A stretch of 64,000 bases of DNA from the NCBI RefSeq assembly GCF_009604455.1, contig NZ_WEGL01000005.1, positions 620,001-684,000 of the forward strand, read 5' to 3'. The notes under the pieces are model-generated. The model ran no database searches. It worked only from the letters and a program-made list of their open reading frames with translations, and was not told the origin of the DNA. This DNA comes from Streptomyces sp. RB17 (GTDB lineage: Bacteria; Actinomycetota; Actinomycetes; Streptomycetales; Streptomycetaceae). This document shows positions 1-9,112 of the stretch, one piece after another (the stretch's first letter is position 1; the number at the start of each line of letters is the position of its first letter). A program made the translations under genes and the position numbers.

Positions 1-723
1 CGCCAGCGGGAAGAAGTGCTTGACGAAAGGCGCCATGCCGAGGGAGAAGGTGCCCACCGCCGTGGTGAGCAAGAAGGCGATCGCCAGGGCGGCGGGGGCG
101 TTGGGCAAGAAGCCGAGGCCCACGCCGACGAAGAAGCCCACGGCGCTGAAGACGGCGGCGAAGGACGCGACCGTCAGCAGTTTCTTGCGCCGGTTGAGGG
201 TCACCGCCCGTAGCAGGGACGTCGCGAGGATGTAGCCGGGCATGTTCCAGGCGACCGCGAAGTACACCAGGGTCGTGCCGAGCCCGTCCTTTTTCACGGT
301 GGGCGCCACGTCCGTGACCGTGAGCTTCTGGTGGTTGTGCGCGGCAAGCCGGGTGAAGCCCTTGGTCAGCGCCTGATCGAGGCTCACCCCGTTGGCGCCG
401 GCCACGTACAGCACGGCGCGTTTGCCCTTCGCGGCGTAGCCGGCCACGGCGTCCCGGTCCAGCACCGCCTGGCGGGCTTCCCGGGCGCCTGCCACGGCGG
501 TGACGTCGAACCCGCCGGGATTTTGCAGCTGCAGAGCGGTGTCGACCTTGCGTTCCACCGGGCCACCGGCGATCACGAGCTTCGCGTGGTCGGGCTGAGG
601 CTGGTGGAAGGCCGTGGCGAAGCAGAACAGCAGGCCAAGGAAGAGCAGGGCCGGGATCGTCAGGGTCTCGGCCAGGACTTTGGCCAAGGAGACGCCGCGG
701 GGACGCTCGATCCGGTGTTTCAC
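1..723 (-). CDS. Integral membrane protein, YhgE/Pip or ABC-2-like (partial, runs off window)
   Basis: An open frame of 241 codons runs from a GTG at 723 to the window edge; the C-terminus lies outside. A G-rich ribosome site precedes the GTG, and the only nearby upstream ATG (754) reads straight into a stop. The protein has a hydrophobic segment at about residues 14-33, an extracytoplasmic domain of about 115 residues, then three hydrophobic segments from about residue 150 on. This resembles the YhgE/Pip (DUF3533-like) membrane proteins often controlled by a TetR neighbour. It is divergent from the TetR gene at 976 with two palindromes between them. Substrate unknown. Confidence 0.6.
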   Translation of the reverse strand, partial: MKHRIERPRGVSLAKVLAETLTIPALLFLGLLFCFATAFHQPQPDHAKLVIAGGPVERKVDTALQLQNPGGFDVTAVAGAREARQAVLDRDAVAGYAAKGKRAVLYVAGANGVSLDQALTKGFTRLAAHNHQKLTVTDVAPTVKKDGLGTTLVYFAVAWNMPGYILATSLLRAVTLNRRKKLLTVASFAAVFSAVGFFVGVGLGFLPNAPAALAIAFLLTTAVGTFSLGMAPFVKHFFPLA

Positions 724-913
724 CGAACCACCCCCCGGGCGCCACGGCGAGCCATGTCACCGAGCTCGCGGAGCACGCGGCCGGCCGGATGCCCAGTGAT
801 CCGACGGCCGCCTCTCCGGTGCCGGTGGTCCTGCACTGTTCGGGGTCCAACGACTTTCACGGCGCCCCTCTCGGCTGCCGGCGCCTGACATCGCCATGCG
901 CCATCCCATTAAT

Positions 914-965
914 GTACCGATCGGCACATCTACGTCTGTTGGACCTTACGTGTACCGGGCGGTAC
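914..965. promoter_or_regulatory. Pair of TetR-type operators
   Basis: Two 14-bp palindromes, GTACCGATCGGCAC at 914-927 and GTACCGGGCGGTAC at 952-965, share the pattern GTACCGNNCGGYAC and are 38 bp apart. They sit between the divergent membrane gene and the tetR gene, the second ending 10 bp before the regulator's ATG. Position and symmetry make them the likely autoregulatory binding sites. Confidence 0.7.
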
Positions 966-975
966 GGTCAAAACC

Positions 976-1545
976 ATGCCTCGCCCCGTCAATGCCGAAA
1001 AGCGCGCCGAGCTGCTCAAGCAGGTGGTGCACCACCTCCAGCACCACGGCGTCGCGCAGATGTCGCTGAGCCCGCTCGCCCAGTCGATCGGCACCACCAA
1101 GCGCATGCTTCTCTACTACTTCGGCAGCCGCGAGAACCTGTTGGCCCAGGCGCTGGCCACCAGCCGTCCCGACGCCCACGCCATGTTCGACGGCGTCCGC
1201 GACACCGCGGGACTGCACAGGGCGGCCCTTGCCCTGTGGGAGGCGATGACCGTCGGGGACCAGTCCGGACCGATCCGCATGCTGCTGCAGCTGCTCAGCC
1301 TGGCCGCCACCGACCCCGAGCAGTACGGCGACATCGCGGCCGAGACCGTCGAGGTCATGGTGGGCCCCATCGCCGCGGCCTATGTCCGGCTCGGTCACCC
1401 GCCGGAGCAGGCGCGAGCAGGGGCCACGCTCCTCGTCTCCGGCCTGCGCGGTCTGTGCCAGGACCGCTTGGTGACCCATGACGTCGCCCGTACCGACGCG
1501 GCCGCTCGCCGACTCATCAGCGACGCAGTCGCGGCGGCCGACTGA
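976..1545 (+). CDS. TetR/AcrR family transcriptional regulator
   Basis: The 189-aa protein has the usual TetR length. An N-terminal helix-turn-helix at about residues 13-50 includes the characteristic LLYYFGSRENLLAQAL recognition-helix region, followed by an all-helical ligand domain ending in alanine-rich helices. The ATG lies just after two GTACCG palindromes, so it probably represses itself and the divergent membrane protein. Ligand unknown. An antisense relic of a permease/PBP gene pair follows downstream. Confidence 0.88.
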   Translation: MPRPVNAEKRAELLKQVVHHLQHHGVAQMSLSPLAQSIGTTKRMLLYYFGSRENLLAQALATSRPDAHAMFDGVRDTAGLHRAALALWEAMTVGDQSGPIRMLLQLLSLAATDPEQYGDIAAETVEVMVGPIAAAYVRLGHPPEQARAGATLLVSGLRGLCQDRLVTHDVARTDAAARRLISDAVAAAD

Positions 1546-1563
1546 GCGTGTTGCCCGGTTGGT

Positions 1564-1937
1564 TCAGGCCGGTGCCTTTCCGTTGATCTTCTTGTCTTCG
1601 GCTCGACGAACGGGGGCTGTCTGAAGGATCCGCTCCGGATGGTGGCCGTGGGGGAGGCGAGGTTCAGTGTGTTGAGGCGAATCTCGCCCCGGCCGATGGC
1701 AGCGGCGGCTTTGTCGGCGCCGTCGACAAGCGTGCCCAACACCGTGGATTCGGTGAGGAATTGGGTGAGGATGTGCCGGGTGCCTGCCCCGAGAGCGCGG
1801 CGCGGTCCGATCTCGCCGGTGCGTTCCATGACGGCCACGAGAGTGGTGTTGGTGATGCCGACTGCACCGATGACGAGGCACACGCAGGCCAGGAGCAGGA
1901 ACAGCCGGCCAAGGTCATGGTTCACGCCGCTGCGCAC
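1564..1937 (-). pseudogene. Hybrid relic: FtsX-type permease segment fused to a penicillin-binding-like segment
   Basis: The first part reads like the middle of a MacB/FtsX permease (LFLLLACVCLVIGAVGITN, then an MERTGEIGPRRALGA-like stretch and FLTESTVLGTL). It switches in frame to DGADKAAAAIGRGEIRLNTL, which matches residues 377-396 of the PBP-like protein at 34253-35791. Over 44 residues 37 are identical. The end is frameshifted, with NGKAPA in another frame. At the second locus an FtsX C-terminus directly precedes that PBP-like gene, so this is best explained by a deletion joining the two genes. Confidence 0.75.
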
Positions 1938-2259
1938 GCTCCTGGAGTCGGGCGGCGGTACGGCTTCCAGTCAGGATGTATCTGGCTGCTGACGCCGGTG
2001 TCGGCGATGGGTGCGGAGCGTACCTGCCCGCCCTTCTCCCGCCCCGGGCACTGTCCGACCGGGCCACCCTGCGTCCCCGGCCCGGGCACCACCGGCGAAA
2101 CCGGCCTCGCTCATGACCTGCTCGCCGCCTTGCGCAAACCGCCCCTGCTTCCGGACGGATCGCCGCATCCAGGGCCTGACCGAAGAGTCTGCTGGAGTCA
2201 GCGCCATGTAAAGGCTCCCTGCAACGCGTACTCAATCTCGGCAATATAGGGTGACATCC

Positions 2260-2706
2260 ATGACGATCTCGAGGAAAGAAGTGCAGTCCGCTCTCGACCG
2301 GGTCACGGCCAAGGTGCCCGATCTGACGTCTCGTATGCCGAAAATCGGGGGACCTCCGTTGGACGGGATTGTCACGATTGAAATCGGCGACGACGGGGAG
2401 CTCATGCTCGTGGCGCACGAGCGCGGCATGAATACAATCAATTACAGCACCCGCGATCTCGACGACCTGGTCCACCAGGCAACACTGCACGCAGTCTGGG
2501 GACTTGCCCTGTCGTGGGAGAGGCTCAACCGCGACCGATTCCCGGAATACCGGGGCGAAACCCGCGTGACGCGCGTGGCCAAGGAAATCGACGTCATGCG
2601 TCGCATCGATCTGCGCTGGGCGGAGGAACTTCGGGCAAGCATTCCTCAGAAATACCCGGGAGTGACTGTGGACAGGGTTGACGCCCATCCCATTCTTTCT
2701 TCCTGA
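2260..2706 (+). CDS. Candidate immunity protein for the TNT toxin
   Basis: The start is ATG 2260 because AGGGTGA lies 6-12 nt upstream; the in-frame GTG at 2251 overlaps that site. The 148-aa soluble protein has no signal peptide, as expected for a cytosolic immunity factor. A central helix-rich stretch (LVHQATLHAVWGLALSWERL) precedes an Arg/Glu-rich part and a WAEEL segment. It loosely resembles Imm63-type immunity proteins, but the family is not certain. It is convergent with the TNT-bearing toxin gene, 73 bp away, sharing a bidirectional hairpin. The immunity role is inferred from position and by analogy with the second locus. Confidence 0.55.
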   Translation: MTISRKEVQSALDRVTAKVPDLTSRMPKIGGPPLDGIVTIEIGDDGELMLVAHERGMNTINYSTRDLDDLVHQATLHAVWGLALSWERLNRDRFPEYRGETRVTRVAKEIDVMRRIDLRWAEELRASIPQKYPGVTVDRVDAHPILSS

Positions 2707-2722
2707 CGCACACAGCAGCGCA

Positions 2723-2751
2723 GGGCCCCGCACACGGCGCGTGCGGGGCCC
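2723..2751. terminator. Bidirectional terminator between immunity candidate and toxin 1
   Basis: A perfect 11-bp stem (GGGCCCCGCAC / GTGCGGGGCCC) with a 7-nt loop is followed by CTTGTTT on the plus strand. It lies 16 bp after the plus-strand stop and 28 bp after the minus-strand stop, so it can serve both convergent genes. Confidence 0.8.
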
Positions 2752-2779
2752 TTGTTTCTGGTGTCGAGCTGGTGTCGAG

Positions 2780-5700
2780 TCAGCTCGTCGGCGTGATGTC
2801 TTCGATGTAACCGTTGTCGAGAAGGTATTTGATGTTGACGCCGGTCGGGAGGAAGTACTGGGTGCCGCCGCCGGGTTGGTCAAACCACGGGGCGATCTTC
2901 CCGGCCTTGATCGCGCCTATCGAGGGATCCCAGTCCTTGATCCACTTGTACACGTGGTAGCCGGCACCTTCGTCTGCGGTGTCGGCGCTGACGTTGGACG
3001 GGGGCAGAGCCCGCTCGGTGTACGGGGTGCCGTCCCGGGGGGCGAGGAAGCCTCCCGACGGACCCCCGAAGCGGTCCATCTCCTCTCCCGCCTTGGGGGC
3101 ATACGCCGACGAGACACCGTTCTCGAACCCGTCGTCCGGCGGGTACGTGAACCAGTTCTGCTTGACGTTCCAGTACTTGGCGAACCACTTCTCGATGGAA
3201 AGGTCGCCGAACGGCCGGTACCCCTTCATCAGGGCCTGCGGCTCGCTGCGCATGTCGGCGACGGTCTGCTGGAAGTCCGCCACCTTGCTCAGGGCGAAGC
3301 GAAGGCTGCCCGAGGCGTCTGACCCGGCGGCCACGGCAGCGTCGATGACATCGCTGAGCGCCCCGTCGACCTCATCGCCGGACTCCGCCGCCTTGAGCTT
3401 TTCCAGAGCCGTCTCGGCGGCGTCGGTCTGGGCGCTGGTGTAGTCGAGGGAAGCATCCGGGTCGTCTGCGATCGTGGCCTCGTCGCCGAGTTCGGAGACG
3501 CCGGCCAGCGCCCCGATCTGCATCCCCGCCTGAACGGTGTCGGAGCACTCGTCGGTGGCGTCAGCGGGGACGGCGTACGAGGCGAATACGGCTCCCGATG
3601 AGCGGCTCGTCTCAGCCTCGGGGGACCGGTACGCGCTTTGGACCGGTTGATATGTGTCCTGGCCCTTGACGACGCAGTCCCAGAAGATGTTCGGGGCATC
3701 GCCGAGGAACTGGTGGATGAGGTCTTCGAAGCCAGTGGTGAGCCGGTCGTAACTGCGGGTGAACGTCTGGGTCTGCGCCGTTGACTTCTCTCCGGTCCAG
3801 TACACGTCTGCTGCCGGGCAGTTGCTGCCGATGTCGGCTGCGGCACCTGGCTCGTCGCAGTAGAACGTGTCGACCTGCACGAAGTACAGGAGTTGGAATT
3901 CCTGGGTGCAGGTGATGTCTCCGTTGCAGTCCCCGACGGTGCTGACGGTGGGCGAGTTGACCCGTATCCCGATGAACTCGTCCGGGATGCCCACGTAGCC
4001 GTTGTTCTTGACCGCGACGTCGTCCCCGTCGTACTCGGTCATCGCATCCGTGCCGTGCGCCTTCGCGTTCTTCAGGCCGTCCTCGTCGGCATGGTGCTTC
4101 GCGAGCACCTCCGACGCGTAGGTCTGCCAGGCGTTGGTGTCCGGGATGGAGTCCACATGGTTGAACCGCATCGCGTCGAAGGCGATGGAGTGGTCGCCGG
4201 TGTCGCTGTCGTGACTCTGGTTCGTCAGTTCGACGGTGGCGCCGGCCGCGAGGTTGAAGTACCCGATGGTGACCCAGTCGTTCATGGTCTGGGACTGATC
4301 GACCGTGACGGTGTAGGAGTTGCCGGCGCCATCGTTGACGGTGTACTCCGCGTCCGGGGTCATGTCGCCCAGGTACGGAATGTACGCCTGAACCTCGTAG
4401 GCTCCGGTCGACAGCTTCGGCGCCCAGGTGCCCATCAGGCCGAGCTGTTCACCGTCCCATGCGTTCCACGGGTCGCGGGTGTGTCCGAACCAGTAGTGGC
4501 CGCCCAAGCCGGACGAGTCTTGTTGCAGGTCCTCCTTTCCTTCGTAGCGCTGGTCCTCCGAGCCCGTGTTGGCGGGGTTGAAGGTGAAGGAGAAGGTGCC
4601 ACCGTCGGACCACGACTGCCCGCCGGGACAGGCCGGCTCAGCGACGGACACGGGGAGGTCGTTCACGACGATTCCGCCCGGAGGTCCGCACGGTGGGGTG
4701 ACCGGGTGGGCGTTGCTCAGCTCATTGGGGTAGGAGTTGACGAAGGTGTAGACCTGGTGGCCGCAGGTCGTGCTGCAGTCACTCTTCCAGGTTGCGTTCG
4801 CTTCGTGGAACCAGTGGGGCGGATCGCAGGACGGGCCCTCATGGTCGACCTCGCACTGCGGCGGATTGGCCGGGTCGCAGGAGTTGGATGTGTCGCAGAA
4901 GGCCGACAGCGGGGGCTTGACCTGGATGCGGGCCTGCTCGGTGGTCCACCAGGAAGGAGCGAAGCCCATGGTGGAGAAGCCCGCGTCGCCCGGGGACTGC
5001 TTCACGCCGGACTGGGTGTAGGAGCGGCCGGTGTCGATGGACTCGGCTGCCCACCCCATGACCTTCTCTTCGTACGGCCAGTATTGCGGCTGAGCTGCGT
5101 CGTGCGCCGAGTACCCGTCGGTGACGTTGCTCGCCCCGGACTGGGAGCAGGCCGTCCAGCCGGTGGCGGGGGTCTTGTCCGTGCCGACGGTGCAGGAGAT
5201 GTTCTGGTCCATGAAGGGACCCCGGTCGGCCGGGTAGATGGGGTTGGCCGGATTGTTCAGCCATCCCAGGCCCCAGTTGCTGCCGGAACTCGGCGGATTG
5301 AAGCCCGAGTTGTAGTTCCAGACGGCGGCGAACCAGTTCTCGATCTTCGACGGGTCGTCGTTGTTGATCGTGATGGTCTGGCCGCTGGTATGGAGCTCGT
5401 TCCACTTCTCGGCGAGAATGCGGGCGGCGTAGGCGATGTTGGTGGCGTAGTCCACCGCCACCGCCTTCTGCTCGCTCTCGGGCAGTTCGGTCTCCCCGGG
5501 CTTCGGGTGGGAGGGCAGTCGCATGCCGTCCGTGACCTGGCCGATGCCATATCCGCAGTCGGCTTTGTCCCAGTTGATGTTCCAGATGCCGTCAGCCGTG
5601 TACCCGGTGGTGCCGGGGTAGATGTTCGCGCCGTAGTAGTTGCCGATCAGCGGGTTCCCGTACTCGCCCGGCTCGGAGTGGGAGGTGGCCTGCCACAGGT

Positions 5701-7378
5701 TCGACTCCTGCGACAGGACGCCGAGAAGGATCTGTGGGGGGATGTGTCCGCCGGTGCTGAGGGCCGGCAGCGGGAACATGCCCTGCGGTGACCAGGCGGA
5801 CAGGCCGGAGTCGTTCCAGTTGCTCGGCCGCTGGATCCGGTCGGAAGTGAGTTGGCCCATCACCGCGCGGTCCACGGCCCACTCGACCTGGTTCGGAGTG
5901 GGCTGGTAGACCATGATGTTCGGGTTGTTCCGGGCGACCGCGCAGTAATGCCCCTCGTCCACGGTGTCGGTGGAGTCGTCCGCCTGGACGACGTACGAGG
6001 CCTGCTGGACTGTGGCCGGAACGGTCGGGCCGGTCCGGTGTCCGACCGTGGTGTGCTTGCCGGAGGGAGAGGGGGCGGAGCCGGACCCTGCGTTCTTGCT
6101 CTTCTTGTCCGTCGGATCGGCGTAGAACTCCACCGCCGTATGCGAGTGCATGGCTGTGGCCTTGACCGCGACGGGGAGCGCCGCGCCGGGGGGAAGCGCC
6201 GCTGCCAACGTTGCCGGGTCGGCGTGGCTGTGGCCCTTCGTCACCGGGTCGGCGTCCATCAGTGGCTGCGGCGCAGTCGCGGTGACAGCAAGGTCGCCGA
6301 GGGAAGAGAGCGCTGCGCCGGCGGGCGCGGTGGACGCGGTGATGTCAGCGATGTGCGTGACCAGGTGCGGTGACCCGGTGACGTACACTCGCCCGTTCCG
6401 GCCGGTTGACAGTCCGAACTGTCCGTTCAGACCTTCGGCGAGAACGGTTGTGTGCCGCCCGCGGGCGACCTTCACCTCCTCCCGTTTCCCGGCCTGTGTG
6501 GTGGCCAGGAACACGGCGCCGCCTTCAGCGGGATGGATGCGCAGCGGTGATCCGCCAGGGGTGGTCGCGAGCGTACGAGTGCGGCCCTTGGGCCCGATCT
6601 CGATGACGTGCTCGCCCTGCGCGGCGAGAATCCCGCCCGGGGCGGGCACGGCGGAGGTGACCTCGGCCGGCAGGGTGACCGTGGCCTCGGTCTTGCCGGT
6701 GGCTGCGTCAACCTTCACCAACCGCGTGGTACCGGCCGTGCTGAACCCGGTGAACACGGCGTCGTCACCGTATCCGCAACCGGGGTCGAAGTAGGCCAGC
6801 GACGTGGTGAAGCCGAGCTTGGTCACCTTTCCCGTGGCCAGGTCGACGACCGCAGCGAATCCGCCCCGCTCAAGGGTGTCTTGCTGGTTCGTCCAACGCT
6901 GGGGGGCGTATACCGCAGCCTCGTACTTGCCGTCGGACGTGGTGCAGGTGTTGCCGACCCATTCGCCCGCATCGAGACCCGGCTCGTTCAGCGTGACGGC
7001 CGTGTGCCACTTGTAGCCGGTGTTCTCTTTGGCAGCGAAGACGTGGAAGCCGGCGTCGTCGCCGGTTGCGGTGACCACCTCGTCCTTCGAAGTGCGCCAG
7101 CCGGGGCCGAGAATCTTGTCGCGCCGGGCGGCAGGGACGGCGCCATGCGACGTGACGTCTGCGGCGAGCTGGGAACGGGCGACATTGCTCGCGGCCTTGG
7201 CACGGCCGTGGGCGCCGGCGCCTACCCCCGCGCCTGAGGAACTCGAACCCTGCCGGGCATCCGCTCCGGGTGACCCGGGCCCGTCAAGGCCGTGGGGCAG
7301 AGAGAGGAGAGCGATGGACGCTGCCGCCGCTGCGGCTATCGCGCCCGTCGCCACTCCTCTCTTGCGTGGTCTTCGCAC
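2780..7378 (-). CDS. Giant secreted polymorphic toxin with lytic-transglycosylase-like domain and C-terminal TNT (NAD+ glycohydrolase) domain
   Basis: The start is GTG 7378 behind GAAGGAGA. Layout of the 1532 residues: basic N-terminus plus hydrophobic signal (1-30); low-complexity linker; beta-rich, possibly propeller domain (about 90-370); SLT/goose-lysozyme-like domain (about 475-720) with candidate catalytic Glu558 in LSQESN, then GYGIGQ (610-614) and WFAAVWNYNSGF (682-693); golvesin-like beta domain (about 920-1075); coiled Ala/Asp-rich region; TNT domain (about 1405-1530). The TNT domain shows DRFGG (Arg1436), YHVY (His1475) and GGGTQY (Gln1507), matching the Arg, His and Gln needed by Mycobacterium tuberculosis TNT; the usual Tyr eight residues after the Arg is Phe1444. 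TNT hydrolyses NAD+. The first ~1075 residues parallel the protein at 35911-40359. Confidence 0.85.
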   Translation of the reverse strand: MRRPRKRGVATGAIAAAAAASIALLSLPHGLDGPGSPGADARQGSSSSGAGVGAGAHGRAKAASNVARSQLAADVTSHGAVPAARRDKILGPGWRTSKDEVVTATGDDAGFHVFAAKENTGYKWHTAVTLNEPGLDAGEWVGNTCTTSDGKYEAAVYAPQRWTNQQDTLERGGFAAVVDLATGKVTKLGFTTSLAYFDPGCGYGDDAVFTGFSTAGTTRLVKVDAATGKTEATVTLPAEVTSAVPAPGGILAAQGEHVIEIGPKGRTRTLATTPGGSPLRIHPAEGGAVFLATTQAGKREEVKVARGRHTTVLAEGLNGQFGLSTGRNGRVYVTGSPHLVTHIADITASTAPAGAALSSLGDLAVTATAPQPLMDADPVTKGHSHADPATLAAALPPGAALPVAVKATAMHSHTAVEFYADPTDKKSKNAGSGSAPSPSGKHTTVGHRTGPTVPATVQQASYVVQADDSTDTVDEGHYCAVARNNPNIMVYQPTPNQVEWAVDRAVMGQLTSDRIQRPSNWNDSGLSAWSPQGMFPLPALSTGGHIPPQILLGVLSQESNLWQATSHSEPGEYGNPLIGNYYGANIYPGTTGYTADGIWNINWDKADCGYGIGQVTDGMRLPSHPKPGETELPESEQKAVAVDYATNIAYAARILAEKWNELHTSGQTITINNDDPSKIENWFAAVWNYNSGFNPPSSGSNWGLGWLNNPANPIYPADRGPFMDQNISCTVGTDKTPATGWTACSQSGASNVTDGYSAHDAAQPQYWPYEEKVMGWAAESIDTGRSYTQSGVKQSPGDAGFSTMGFAPSWWTTEQARIQVKPPLSAFCDTSNSCDPANPPQCEVDHEGPSCDPPHWFHEANATWKSDCSTTCGHQVYTFVNSYPNELSNAHPVTPPCGPPGGIVVNDLPVSVAEPACPGGQSWSDGGTFSFTFNPANTGSEDQRYEGKEDLQQDSSGLGGHYWFGHTRDPWNAWDGEQLGLMGTWAPKLSTGAYEVQAYIPYLGDMTPDAEYTVNDGAGNSYTVTVDQSQTMNDWVTIGYFNLAAGATVELTNQSHDSDTGDHSIAFDAMRFNHVDSIPDTNAWQTYASEVLAKHHADEDGLKNAKAHGTDAMTEYDGDDVAVKNNGYVGIPDEFIGIRVNSPTVSTVGDCNGDITCTQEFQLLYFVQVDTFYCDEPGAAADIGSNCPAADVYWTGEKSTAQTQTFTRSYDRLTTGFEDLIHQFLGDAPNIFWDCVVKGQDTYQPVQSAYRSPEAETSRSSGAVFASYAVPADATDECSDTVQAGMQIGALAGVSELGDEATIADDPDASLDYTSAQTDAAETALEKLKAAESGDEVDGALSDVIDAAVAAGSDASGSLRFALSKVADFQQTVADMRSEPQALMKGYRPFGDLSIEKWFAKYWNVKQNWFTYPPDDGFENGVSSAYAPKAGEEMDRFGGPSGGFLAPRDGTPYTERALPPSNVSADTADEGAGYHVYKWIKDWDPSIGAIKAGKIAPWFDQPGGGTQYFLPTGVNIKYLLDNGYIEDITPTS

Positions 7379-7984
7379 TGCGTTCTCCTTCTTCTAGGTC
7401 CTTGCACCGGCCCAGAGGTGGTCCGAGGGCGGGTGCCGGGTTGGGTGGGTCGGCTGGAGGCCGGACCGGTGGATGAGGCCTTGTCGACAGCTGCGGCAAG
7501 GGGCACGGTGGCTACGGCGATTCGGGCCAGGTAGTGGTGATGCGGTGAATGCACAGGGCGTCGAGTTCGCAGCCACAGTGCTTGATCTGTCGCGTTTGAA
7601 CCCTGGAGTCCTCCGCGAAACGGACTCGGACGAGGCCGGTGCCGGGCACGCACTCAGAGCCGTTGCAAAGTCGGCTCCCGAGTGCCCCCGCACTGGGGTG
7701 CATCCGTTCGCCCATGGCTTCGCTGCTGCCTCAGGCCCCCTGAGTGGCTTACTGAAACTCGACGGGTCGTCAGCCGATGCAGTCCACCACCCGGTACCTG
7801 GCTACGCGCGTAACCGACGCCGCCGACCGGCCCGCCACGGCCTGGCCCAGAACCCGAGACCCGGCCCCACGACACCCGGCGAACCCTCAGACGACCGACG
7901 GCCCATGTGCGCGACAACACCCCGCGAATCGGCAACACGTGACGCGAAGACGTGCCCTGGACGGCAGCACCAAGGGGCTCGCTT
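7379..7984. other. Gene-free stretch between leader and toxin 1
   Basis: Open frames here have no recognisable product. By comparison with the second locus, where a small secreted-protein gene follows the same leader, this is probably decayed sequence of that gene plus the toxin's 5' region. The ribosome site of the toxin gene (GAAGGAGA) lies at the left edge. Confidence 0.4.
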
Positions 7985-8142
7985 TCTGAGACGCATAAGC
8001 CCCCCTCATGTCAACACATGGAAAGCGGAGGGTAAACGCACCAAAGACGCCAAAGGTGATCCCCCCGCTCACATTACGCGGATCCACGGGCAGAATTCAC
8101 GACTGGTCTAATCCACCCACGAAGCGCTTGATCATTAGACAC
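7985..8142 (-). promoter_or_regulatory. Leader region shared with the second toxin locus
   Basis: Read on the minus strand, this starts with GTGTCTAATGATCAAGCGCT (8142-8123), identical to 33122-33141. It then shares GGATYAGACCA, AGCGGGGG and CTTTGG at similar spacing, and ends with TGACRTGAGGGGGGCTYATG and the first codons of a small secreted-protein gene. The reading frame beginning at 7996 decays after a few codons. The conserved stretch probably contains the promoter of the ancestral locus. Confidence 0.65.
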
Positions 8143-8612
8143 TGCAAGCACAGGCACCACAAGCTTTCTTCACGGCTCCTGGCGATCGAATCGCAGGCGC
8201 ATGCCCCGGTGGGCGATGGCCAAGACTTGACTCAACTCACTTGTCGGCAAAGGTCGTTGGTAGCTGGAAGCGTGGAAGTGGGTTGAGGCGAATCGACTGC
8301 CCGGTCGAGCCGGATTAGCTGATTCTTGACTGTTTCCGTGGCATCGCTTGGCAAACCTGGTGGTTCAGCCGTACGGGTCTGGAGTGGTCAACGCACATAC
8401 CCGGAAAGCGTAATGAGCGAATTTACGCCGTTTACTGTTTTTGGCTGAGGAGTTGAGTGTTCGGCTCCGGTTTAGGTGGTTCGTCGTGGGTCTGCCCGGA
8501 GTCTTCGGATGCTGTGCCGGGCCCTGGGCTGCCATACAGCCGGGCTGCTCGTCCTGGACCCGTGGCCTGATCCGACGGGCACTTGAGGTGGACCGGCCGG
8601 GCGACCGGGCCG
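8143..8612. other. Gene-free stretch with a hairpin at its right edge
   Basis: No coding region is supported. A 14-bp inverted repeat (GAGGTGGACCGGCC at 8585-8598, complement at 8608-8621, 9-nt loop) overlaps the start of the IS110 relic and may be part of that element. Confidence 0.4.
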
Positions 8613-9112
8613 GTCCACCTCCAGGGCAAATCCGACCCGGTCGACGCCTACGCCGCCGCGACCGCCATGCCCTCCGGCCGGGCAGGCCGGAACACCGAAG
8701 ACCGGCGACGGCATCGTCGAGGCCATGCTGCTCCCTGCGGGTGGTACGCCGCTCGGCGCCTGCCCGCCGGCGAACGGATCGGGACGCTCGCTCGGTCGCG
8801 GCCGTGAGCCGACGTCTCCGACCCGGCAACTGCCGTCCGCACCGCCTTGCGACGACTCGCCCGCCGAGACCAGTACGTGAACGAGGAGATCGCCGACGCT
8901 GATGCCGATCTCGCACTCCGGGTCACCCAGGCGGCTCCCAGCCTGGTCACGCAGCCGGGTGTGGGCACCGAGACTGCTGCCCAATTCCTGATTACGGCAG
9001 GCGACCCCGACCGGCTTCGATCAGAGGCGACTTTTGCCTACTTGTGCGCGGCCCGTCTGCGCGAGCTCCGGACGCACCGGCTCAACCGGGGCGGCGACCG
9101 CCAAGCCAACCA
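8613..9112 (+). pseudogene. IS110-family transposase relic
   Basis: Two frames are needed. HLQGKSDPVDAYAAATA (about 8616-8666) is the GKSDPVDA part of the IS110 DEDD domain. The segment from about 8865 (RRDQYVNEEIADADADLALR... PGVGTETAAQFL... HRLNRGGDRQAN) is the transposase_20 C-terminal domain. The stretch between is frameshifted and shortened and the N-terminus is missing. It fuses in frame to an ISL3 relic at about 9113. Confidence 0.75.

Noticed and set aside
3893..5791. 632-codon open frame on the plus strand
   Set aside because: Lies wholly antisense to the toxin-1 gene, is rich in Val, Gly and Arg as expected for a mirror frame at high GC, and shows no domain or ribosome site.
2780..7378. 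Reading the giant proteins simply as cell-wall hydrolases
   Set aside because: They carry an SLT-like domain, but the unrelated enzymatic C-termini and the facing small genes fit polymorphic toxins better; a wall-hydrolase role for the carrier is not excluded.
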